Shown here: in pieces, positions 55,242 to 64,000 of the stretch | How the letters are laid out: each line of letters starts with the position of its first letter | Numbering within the stretch: the stretch's first letter is position 1 | Assembly: GCA_963989385.1 (NCBI GenBank) | Contig: OZ022502.1 | Span: forward strand, 47,733,454 to 47,797,453 | Reading direction: 5' to 3' | Source: Ctena decussata | Taxonomy: Eukaryota; Mollusca; Bivalvia; Lucinida; Lucinidae | Length of the DNA stretch: 64,000 nt | The notes under the pieces: model-generated | Databases searched by the model: none | Told to the model about the DNA's origin: nothing | What the model saw: only the letters and a program-made list of their open reading frames with translations | Position numbers and translations under genes: made by a program

Positions 55242-58200
55242 AGCATAATAATTATTGTATTTTTCCATATTTACACTATAAGTTGTACATTAAAAGCTCT
55301 GCTTGATCAAGCATGTTCGTATGTGCGTAATATATTTATTGGAGATATAGCCTGGCTTTTTTTACCACTGAGTTTTTTTTCTTTTCTTTTTTCCGTATGC
55401 TGAAGTCAGAACTATTAATGTTATGATTAGACCGTTGGTCCACTGTCTGAGGGCTACTGGTGCCGACATACGAGAAAATCGGGCTTGCGCCAACTTTTGA
55501 CAATTATTTGTCATCTTATCTTCGTATACTGCTTGCGCCCTCGCGAGTAGTTTTGACAGGGTCTGCGTGTCAAGTTGTGAAAATTGATAAAAACATGACA
55601 GTGAGGTTATCCATTGTCTCTGAATGGTGTATTAAAACATACATGCTTGAAGTTTTATCATATCAGATGCATTTCGTGTTCTTACCGACAGAAATGTCTC
55701 AACCCGTGGCCTTTATCAGGAGAGCGTTGGGTAATTAAACTCAAGGGCCTTTAAAGATCTTGTGATTCATTGTTGTAAACTATGTAAAACTCTTTTCACA
55801 GATTTGCAGGTTGATCATAGAACTGCTCATAGTATATACTATCACCTGACTCTATCACTAGACTAAGATTAAATTAGCCGTTGATAGTATTTAATCAACC
55901 CGTTGACAACTTTTATATTAACAAAATAGTATCATACATAATTCGTTTACAGAGTTTGACACTAAAGTTAGATTAGAATGGCAGCTCCAAAGCTAATATC
56001 AGACAATAACTGTATATTATAATCTTATTCTAAAATTCATAATTTACCGATGAACAATAACTGCACAGTCAGCAAAACGTCAGTATTGCTGAATAAGCTG
56101 TTTCATTCGCAAATTAGATTCTCAAGTCTCTTCTCAACAGAGCTAGCCCTCGGGTAATGTTGTTTGAGTGATTATAACGATTAACACATCAACTGCAATC
56201 TGTATTTGGAAGAGATTATGTCATCTCTAATAAAGGATGAAATGATTTGTGAATCGTTTCGGTTTGCCTTGCAGATACAATATTAGCATGAAATTGATTT
56301 GCGATTGGCAGTTAAGCTAAATGATTCTATATGGCAACGCAAAAGAATACTTTTCTGGTCCTATTGTGTAGAAAAACAAATGTTCATATTATCGTATATC
56401 ACAAACGTTGGCGAGCGCGTAAAATAAAGCATCTGGATCGTCAGAATTACATGTAAGGATGAATTGGGGTACATTCAGGGATAGAAACTCTGCCATTTTT
56501 GGTTTTTGCCTCCCTTTTCATGACAGTCAACTCGTAAAAGGAAAATTTGCTCCTTCTAGTCTTAGGATGCAGTCTGAAATAGGCCATATTTGAACCGTGT
56601 GTTTGGGTCGCGTGACGAGAAAAAAAGACTTAGAGCATGTGTGCGAGTGGCATTGCCTTAAATCAGCCTGGATATTTGCGCAGTCTAACCATAGTATCTG
56701 CGTTTCCCCATGTACACTCCCCGTGAGCTAGAGTTGCATGACGCGAACGGGGACAATTTTAGTCAGCAGATACGAATGCTTAATGTTTGCGTTCGCTGTA
56801 CTGTATTCGGACAAAGATGTTTAACTCAGCCTGCTGTCTCAAGCCTAGTCTCTTAAAGTTGCATCAATCTATCAGCTAATGCTTAGTGCAGTTAAATCAT
56901 GTTACACAATTTATTTTACAAACTTGCTGCCTTCCATTTACACTGCATCGCGGCAGCCTTTAAAACTAACAGCCAGTGCTGTACCAAAACCCTCATGTAG
57001 ATTTTTAAGTAGCTGCCCCTCGTGTAAAATACACGTTCAAGGTAAAATTAGCAGCAGTTAATTTTCTTGAAGTTTACAATAATGGCTTGAAAAAGTTATG
57101 AATCCAACAGAATTACTTTTGTATAAAATGTAATGGATCGGCAAATAATCGTTGATGGGGTTGAGACCGCGAACAGTATATCGCTGCCTTTTTGTTCAGA
57201 ATAGTTGAGTGAGCCTCGCATGAGTCCAAGTTATCCGAAAACTAGCCTGAGAGTCCCTAGTCTAGCCTTCAACTTCAGCAGCAATTCTCTTATTATCATG
57301 GCACAGATCACATCAAAAGCAACTGTTTGAAATAAAAACAGTTTTTTTTTTGTGGCTTTCTTATTCTATATTTTCTCGAAAGGTAAGCCTACATTTTCGT
57401 GCAGTGCATAATAAAACACTATTTTTACGGTCCTCAAAGCTGTGTAACTATATTTGACGGTAATCGGATAGCTATTAGACTGGTAATCTGGAAATGGTTT
57501 ACAATATTAAGAAATATGAGCTGCACTGTTATTTGTGAGCTTTAAAATAGTAAAGTTAGCGAATTGAAGATGAAATATTGAGCACATGTATGATACAAAA
57601 GAATTAAGATGAACATTTAGCTTTATTTTCATGTAAAGGCTGACCAACAGACAAATTTTGAAACAATGTTACTTATATTGTTCTCAAACAATTGTTTGCT
57701 TTAAGGGATTTAATATTCAAGACTATTCTTCGCATTTAAGGTCTGCTGTATCAACTTCAGGCTAACTTATAAGATTAGGACTAATAAATCCATTCATCGT
57801 TGACTGGCCAAGGAGTATGTTGCGTTTAGTTTTGGTTCACTTTCTTTAAAACGTCTTTACAGGGTATGTGACATTTAGTAAATAAAATGTCTTTAAACCA
57901 GTATTACATGTAATTGTATAAATTATCTTAGCTTAAAACAAGTGAACTCACCTTAAGAAAGGCAGCCTGTGATTGATATGGAATACGGTATCAACTAATT
58001 TACTAATGCAGCGTAGACAGCCTTCTTAATCTATGTCATCAGCATGCGGCGTATTCTCGACATTGCATTCATTCATGGGAAATCTTTATATTATCACAAT
58101 CCCTGAAAAAAAAAAGAAACACCGGTACATAGCCTGTATTTTTATAACAGATTGCAGCCCTCTTTAGCAGTTTTGCAAATTAAAGCCCAAAGCACAGAAT

Positions 58201-58328
58201 TTTGAATACTTTGATCAGTTTATCAACCAATGAAGAGTTTGACCGATAAACATGGTACATAAAGGTCGAATGCCTAGGCGTTTATTTGGTACTACGGTAT
58301 GATACAATAATTTTTAAGTAAGTCATTT
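55242..58328. other. About 3 kb with little recognised
   Basis: 56607-56700 (GGTCGCGTGACGAGAAAAAA, AATCAGCCTGGATATTTGCG) is a badly decayed PAL left half. The 92-codon frame at 55460-55738 and 60-codon frame at 56879-57061 show no domain. No RNA gene found. Confidence 0.35.
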
Positions 58329-58450
58329 ACAGACTACGTCAATCTATATTTAATACAAGTCAGACTGCGCCAATCTGCGTTTAATGTGAGTCAGACTACG
58401 TCAATCTATGTTTAATGTGAGTCATACTACGCCAATCTATGTTAAATGTA
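58329..58450 (+). repeat. 31-bp minisatellite, four units
   Basis: Units of the form CAGACTACGTCAATCTATGT followed by TTAATGTGAGT, starting near 58331, 58362, 58393 and 58424. Slightly diverged (CTACGTCAATC or CTGCGCCAATC). Confidence 0.85.
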
Positions 58451-58505
58451 AACATCTCAGTTAGTTCGAATTGTTTATGTGGCGCTCTTAATGAAAACGC
58501 ACGCT

Positions 58506-58566
58506 ATTATTATAATTACTATTATCATGATTATTATAATTATTATTATAATCATTATTATTATTT
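58506..58566. repeat. ATT/AAT trinucleotide tract
   Basis: Interrupted ATT/AAT tract over about 60 bp with TTATAATTATTATTATAATC-type symmetry. Confidence 0.8.
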
Positions 58567-59912
58567 GAGTGCTTGTTTTATGTAGAAAAACGAAATCGTT
58601 TATTTAGTTCTATTAGCCATCTTGTAAATGCTCATCTAAAATTCTTAAGAAATAGAAATGCTGCATTAAACGTCGAAAGTAATACAAGTATACGAGTGAT
58701 GATAAAAAAACGTGGACTTTTGCTGTGGCGGTAAAGTTAATTCATTTACATTATTTTTTCTCATGCCACAGAAAAGTAGCTATGTTATGTGAACGTTTGA
58801 AGAAATTAAGTATTTTCTTTCATTCTATGTATGGTACGTGCAGCGGAGCACCACATTAATGACGTTTGACGTTTTGTCCCGTTTTAACATTGCATTGTTG
58901 TTGGTTTTTTTTTGTGTTTTTTGGTTCTCCATTTTTACAAACTAACACTTCTTTGCATTTTTTTTTCATGATTTTGACCAGTTTTAGACACAGAAGCATG
59001 CCATATAACTGTTTTGTAGAATTTCATATCATTCTCTCCTCATATTTGTGGGTTTTAAATCTTAGCTGAACTTTTGCTTTTAATGTCGTGTCAACGAAGA
59101 TTTCTATTATGGTGTTTGTCTAAATGCAAGTCTGTAACCCTCTAATTTGTGCCAACATCAGATAAAACAGGATCAAACGACATACAATACAATGAAATGA
59201 CATAAAGTTTGATCATTCAATACAATTCTTTGATTTTGCCCTCATATATTTTACAATTATAAACAAAAATGGAACTAGCATAAAATGCCCGCTATAAAGG
59301 TTGGCGTCATTTTGTCACCCTTGTTTGACCCACATACCATATTTTCTGCAGCTTATTCAAGCATAGCACTTTTTGACGGCAATAATTTCTTGATATTAAA
59401 AAGCGGAAACCACAATGAGGTACCATACCAAATATCAAGCATTTTACTCTACTGCAAATATTAGACATATCCAAAGAAAATCAAACAATTCGAAATAATG
59501 AGGCAATTTTTTACCGTGCTCCAGAGTACCGGCATAAGGTTACTATGACGACATATATAGACTACTTCCCGAAGATTGACCGGTAAATTAATACTATCAC
59601 TGGATAAATAAAAGACGAATCTGCATTTACTGCAAATTTAATGCGTTTACTCTTAAAAATATAATTCCTACAGCAAAAGTTCACGTATTTTTATCACTCT
59701 CGTACATGCAGCTGTGTCAAAATTTATTAGAGATACATATAGGCTCATAAAGAATACCTGGGTGACGGGACTTTGGCGGGGTGGTAGTTGCTGCTACGAG
59801 CATAAAAACATTATGTTTCTTCCAAACCTATTGATATTGTTATGAGTTGAACTTTCTGTTGTACCATAGTCATAATGGGTGTTATTTGTGTATTGAGATT
59901 ACATAGAGGATA
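58567..59912. other. Unassigned stretch
   Basis: No exon, RNA gene or repeat recognised; a T-rich, low-complexity frame at 58866-59069 is not credible as a gene. Confidence 0.35.
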
Positions 59913-60060
59913 TTTGACTTTTTCAGTGTAAGATCGATTTTTATTTCACCGAATGAACACCAAAAGCATTATTAGCACGAGTGGCGGAGCCACGAGTGAA
60001 AATGCCGCTTTTGGTGTTCATGAGTGAAATAAAAATTCATCTTACACTTAAAAAGTCAAA
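59913..60060. mobile_element. Foldback of about 150 bp
   Basis: TTTGACTTTTTCAGTGTAAG to CTTACACTTAAAAAGTCAAA; ATTTTTATTTCACCGAATGA and TGAGTGAAATAAAAATTC also pair. The centre GCACGAGTGGCGGAGCCACG AGTG mixes direct and inverted copies of CACGAGTG. Confidence 0.8.
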
Positions 60061-61029
60061 TTTTCTATTTCTTTTATGCTTGAAAATCGCAATAATTCTG
60101 TTTATTCAAGAGCGTCAGCCATCACGGCAGAAACACAACTTTTTATATAGCCGTTTTGTGTCGAATTTGATGCTTCCAGCGTGTTTATTGGGTATTATAT
60201 TGGTTGTAAACGAAGTTAGCAACTGAAAAATAGCTTCAAATATCATTTTGATAAACAGATCTAAAAAAAAATGCCAAGAAAGAATGCCTACAGGAGACTT
60301 AGGCGGCCTGTCGTCGCGTGCAGTAACAATGTAACGTTGGCTCTTTAAGTGACGTCATTAACGTCGTAATGACGTGCAAACATGCGTGACGTATTTTTTG
60401 TCAAGCCAGATAAGATTTAGCCAATTAAGTAACAAAATACTTGAGGCTATTTCACAAAAATCCTATTTCTGAAACAGTGAAATCGAAAGTGATAATTTCA
60501 CCGTTTGAAACAGTGAGATTATCAGTTTCGATTTCACCGAGAAATCTCTATAATCCATTGAAAAGTATAAAAGAATACCCAATATTGAAATAGCTTGTGT
60601 CCAATCCCATTGTTCATCGAGTACAATAGAGTACGTTTAATTTAATATTCAGAACTGACTAGCTTTTTTTTGTTTGTTGTTTTTTCAAACTTAGCTTTTA
60701 GCATGACTTGATGCCTTTTTCTACATTTCACATACGTAAACAGGAAATATTTTTTTAATTTTGGATAATGTGCAAAATAAATTTAACAATCAAATCAAGG
60801 ATGGTGTGTTTGTCATTTCAGTTTCATTTCCGTGAAAATACTTTTCTCAGTCATTTCATTTAATGGGAACAGCAGGCTCATATCTATCTCTCTAATGGGA
60901 AATACGATTGCAATATAATGTCATTTGTTAACAGACTGATAAACAAGGCAATTTGATTTGATTAGTTTCCATGTATCATTTATTTTACGACAGGGTATTA
61001 CATTATCAAATATGGTGCACAACATATTT
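60061..61029. other. Unassigned; second palindrome at 60465-60545
   Basis: TGAAACAGTGAAATCGAAAG and CAGTTTCGATTTCACCG pair around ATAATTTCACCGTTTGAAAC. Given TTTCACCG in both, it may belong to the same larger element as the 59913 foldback. The rest is unassigned. Confidence 0.4.
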
Positions 61030-61262
61030 GAGCCGGGACACGACAAAACCAGCAAAGTGGCATGTGCGCACAGCGAAGACTCAGCTCAGCCTGGGCATCC
61101 GCCCAGTCTGATCAGAGTCTTCGCTGTCCGCATGGAACTAGCTTAGCGCATAATGAAGACTCTGATCAGACAAGTAGACGCCCAGGCCGATGTGAGTCTT
61201 CGTTGGGCGCACATGCCATTTTGTTGTTTGTTTTTGTTTTGTTGTGTATGTGTGTGTGGCTC
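61030..61262. mobile_element. PAL MITE, GAAGACTC subtype, ATATTT on both sides
   Basis: GAGCCGGGACACGACAAAAC to a right end turned into GT repeats (TTGTGTATGTGTGTGTGGCTC). ATATTT precedes (61024-61029) and follows (61263-61268). The arms keep GCGAAGACTCAGCTCAGCCT and the inverse. Confidence 0.8.
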
Positions 61263-61574
61263 ATATTTTTGCAACTTTTTAGATTGTTTGGGTACACTTT
61301 CAACGGAAGCCATCATTTCTGCTTCTTTCATTTTGGCATGCCCTCTCTATGTGGATCAACTCTCAAGGGAAGGACTTTGCTCTCAATAAGTCAAACATCT
61401 TTCCTTAAAGAACAGCTTCCACTTTTGAGGGCTTCATCCTCCAGTAAAGCAAACATGAATTTACAAAAGCTATTCCCCTTTGTAAAACTGGTGTAAAATG
61501 GTTCCCCTTTCTAAAACTGGTGTAAAATGGAGGTGTTCACATAGAATTTAGATATTTTTACGACAACCATTTGA
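61263..61574. other. Unassigned spacer
   Basis: Contains a 27-bp direct repeat (TTCCCCTTTGTAAAACTGGT at 61474, TTCCCCTTTCTAAAACTGGT at 61502). No gene recognised. Confidence 0.4.
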
Positions 61575-62094
61575 TAAATAGAGGATCTTACACGAGTGGT
61601 CATTTCATATGAAACGAGCATTCGGCAAGTTTCATAAATTTCATATGACATGCCCACGGGTGTTAGATTCTGTTTATTATATGATCAATGACGTTACCTT
61701 TACCCGCCAAAGTGTTATTACAAGTACTGGCGTGCGACCAGTGGTAGCCGCGTACTAGTGGTGGCCGTTTGCATTTTGCACGTGCAATTACGTATTTGAT
61801 CCGTCTCAGATTTGACCATTTCGTAAAAGGAAACAAAAGAAACTCCCACAAAAAAGACTGGTTAAATTATCTACCCGGAAGGCAAAAGGTTAACAATTTC
61901 CCCAAGCTACCCTCATGCCTTGCCGGGGATCACAACCCTTGATACACACATAATTAAATACATATATAAACATGCACAAATTGCTTTATTAGTGTTTACC
62001 TATGACGAAAAAGGTATAACCTGCAACCAGCCTGCAAAAAAGCATCTAAATTCTTGTAAATGACAGCACACATGTAACCATTATTTAAGAATTG

Positions 62095-62455
62095 AAACTT
62101 GATTTTTCAGCGTTCATCATGTGATGAAGCCAGTGGGCGGAGCTAAAATTCCATGAAACGCGAAGCGCTTCTTGTAGAATTTTAGCGACGATCACTGGCT
62201 TCTTCACACGATGAACGCTGAAAAATCAAATTTTTATTCTTATATTTACACTTTATTTGTGAACCTCTCTGTGCCGTTTTCGTGGTAATTTAGTGTAGAA
62301 TAGGCAAAATATGCATCGAAGAAAAGTTAATAACGACGTGTTCAGCCATAACATTAAACAGCCGTCGCCCTGACGTAGCGTCAGTCGAACGTTACAAGAA
62401 CCAAGCAAGACATTGTTTACATAAGACGTCGCTTAACAACAACGTCACATGATCA
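62095..62455 (-). repeat. Palindromic element, inverted relative to 44320-44640
   Basis: ACTTGATTTTTCAGCGTTCA and TGAACGCTGAAAAATCAAAT form arms around GAAGCCAGTG / CACTGGCTTC. The right flank is the complement of 44330-44510, including AATATGCATCGAAGAAAAG and GTCGAACGTTAC. Two inverted copies 18 kb apart. Confidence 0.75.
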
Positions 62456-63121
62456 ATTGGCCTTCATCGGTGTATGAAGCCAGTTGCTCTAAAGTGTTCA
62501 CCTATGGGAAGTCAGTGGCAAGTGTAAATATTTATGATTGTTTTCAACATTATGTAGCGTGTGCCTACGAAATGACTACGTCAGAGTTTTAAAGTCCGTT
62601 TCAGACTGTTGCTTATATTCTATTTGTGCTGAACGCGCTAGAACTATTTAATTCTGACAAAGACCATAGACTTACAATGACATATCATCAAAGTTTAGAT
62701 CCACAACCAGGTTTTGAAAAATGCATCATTCAGCACATGGCAATCGTGACGGCCATCACTGGTACGCTGCGCTCGTATTTCAATGCGTTTTAGTGACCTA
62801 GTTTGAGTATCTGTCACAGACACATGTTATAGTCTATTACAAAAAATAAATCAGTATTATAACGACAGTTACCCCTAGTTTATTAAACCAAAATATAGAA
62901 TCACTAATCACTATATGCTTTGTACCCATTAAGTCGTGCCCCTAAGACATTCTAGCTGAAATTCTGCTGTATACTGTATTGAACATCTGAGTATTTTTTC
63001 ATGAAAGTAGTTATTAACATGTTGCCTTATGCCTGACATTTGAATTTGGCTGCTGAGACTTGAAACATTATGTCTAAACACACCTTTCTGGGTCAACAGG
63101 TAGCCATCTTTAAAAATGACG

Positions 63122-63573
63122 TGTTCTCATTAGGTCGTGCCCTCTGATTGGCTACTTAAATTAAGCTCTTGGGATTTTCAGCAGTTTTACAGCAATTGAC
63201 AAAAATAGCATGTCACATGCATGTCACGTGACCACAGATTTTGCGCATGGGCGGGCGGCCATTTTGAAATTGTCTGTTGTCAACAAAAACCATTGAAACA
63301 TGAAAGTTGCTAGGATTTCTGGACACTTTAATGTGTAAATGGTAAATATTTCAATCAAACATGCTTTTTGCCCATGGTGAACAACAAAATCTGCTGTGAA
63401 TTAAGTTTCTTACCTGTTCCTGTTGCATTTTCTTCAGCTATACATTTTAGCGACTGTATTGGGAACTTTTATGGATAGAACATAATAACGAAACATGCAT
63501 CCATTAGTAACAAAATCGCGTGAAATTAAAGAAGCAGGACCCACCGAGAAGGCACGACTTAATGAGAACAAAC
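63122..63573. mobile_element. 452-bp MITE with GTTCTCATTAGGTCGTGCC ends
   Basis: GTTCTCATTAGGTCGTGCC and GGCACGACTTAATGAGAAC are inverted with one mismatch. A third, unpaired end (CCCATTAAGTCGTGCCCCT) at 62927 implies an additional truncated copy. Palindromic CATGTCACATGCATGTCACG lies inside. Confidence 0.75.
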
Positions 63574-63772
63574 CATATGTCCGTTACAAGACAACACATG
63601 TAACAAAAAACGGCCACCACTGGTCGCCTGCCAGTATACGTGTGGTAATACGATTTTTATGACACGACATTATCCACTGAATAACAGCGAGGTCATATAC
63701 TAAGCCGAATGAACAGTTCTTTCCCTGACGGGCGGTCATTCAGCTACTCCAGCTAAAACACCACTCACACAA

Positions 63773-63999
63773 CAGGGGTCGTATTTATAAAACGACTTAA
63801 GTCATTGCTATGCTGTTGCTAAGGCTAAATTTCTAGGAAGGAGATTCCCAGCAACTATAAAATTTGCTTAGAGCAAATTTCATTGTTGTAGGGAATCTGT
63901 TCCTCCAGAGCAAATTTTAAAGATGTAGGGAGTCTCCTTCATAGCAATTCAGCCTAAGCAACAGCATAGCAACGACTTGTTTTATAAATACGACACCTG
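63773..63999. mobile_element. Foldback element, copy 2 of the 53823 family
   Basis: CAGGGGTCGTATTTATAAAA and the inverse TTTTATAAATACGACACCTG pair; GCTATGCTGTTGCTAAGGCT and the inverse AGCC(T)TAAGCAACAGCATAGC also match copy 1. It ends at the last bases of the window and seems complete. Confidence 0.85.
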
Positions 64000-64000
64000 G

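Larger units (their letters stand above)
61575..63720 (+). mobile_element. Composite element; holds the empty site for copy 2 of the 0.92-kb TIR element
   Basis: The left part (GAGGATCTTACACGAGTGGT, TTCATATGAAACG, GTTAGATTCTGTTTA) matches 24032-25060 with the insertion removed. The right part (ATACGATTTTTATGACACGA, CATTATCCACTGAATAACAG) matches 25188-25250. Inner inverted ends GGCGTGCGACCAGTGGTAGC (61726) and CCACCACTGGTCGCCTGCC (63615) pair. The interior, absent at 24-25 kb, is non-coding and itself holds MITEs. Confidence 0.65.

Overview
The window looks like nuclear DNA from a bivalve mollusc. It is AT-rich, has no bacterial-style gene packing, and is built mainly from eukaryotic transposable elements: tRNA-headed SINEs, decayed non-LTR retrotransposon reverse transcriptase, many MITEs and foldback elements. 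It also carries tandem-core elements with ACGG/ACAG-type microsatellites, resembling the 'pearl'/Helentron-associated (HINE) elements known from oysters and clams. The species assignment is inference; no sequence search was possible. All alignments below were made by eye, so block ends are approximate to tens of bases.

Only one convincing host coding segment is present: the 3' exon of a C2H2 zinc-finger gene on the minus strand (36415 to 35773). It has a clear splice acceptor and three intact fingers. A reading-frame break in a run of eight A separates these from two more finger-like units. A second, weak candidate is a short terminal exon at 54138-54228. Most other open frames of 60-160 codons look like chance or repeat-derived.

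The large-scale layout suggests an old duplication. Scattered blocks between about 11.1 and 29.6 kb reappear in the same order and orientation between about 45.7 and 53.1 kb. The end of a third copy lies at 125-340. The copies differ chiefly in which mobile elements have landed in them, so one copy often serves as the empty site for the other.

Region by region. 0.9-3.5 kb: one tandem-core element nested in another. 6.4-8.75 kb: a ten-unit tandem-core element. 8.75-10.9 kb: three copies of a palindromic MITE ('PAL' here). 11-13.7 kb: duplicated block, SINEs and a 0.9-kb TIR element. 14.3-16.3 kb: a long tandem-core element in reverse. 17.7-20 kb: a dense nest of SINEs and MITEs. 22-29.6 kb: duplicated blocks broken by insertions. 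34-35.2 kb: LINE pseudogene fragments with two further insertions. 35.8-36.4 kb: zinc-finger exon. 42.7-43.4 kb: LINE 3' end split by a SINE with a 12-bp target duplication. 43.4-44.3 and 46.8-48.9 kb: more tandem-core elements. 49.3-53.3 kb: second duplicated block. 53.8-64 kb: foldbacks and composite TIR elements.

The most unusual feature cutting across the window is that several unrelated repeat families all carry AGGTCA-type nuclear-receptor half-sites in ordered arrangements. These include abutting direct repeats, spacings of one, two, four and five, and perfect inverted pairs. The families multiply these sites into dozens of copies.
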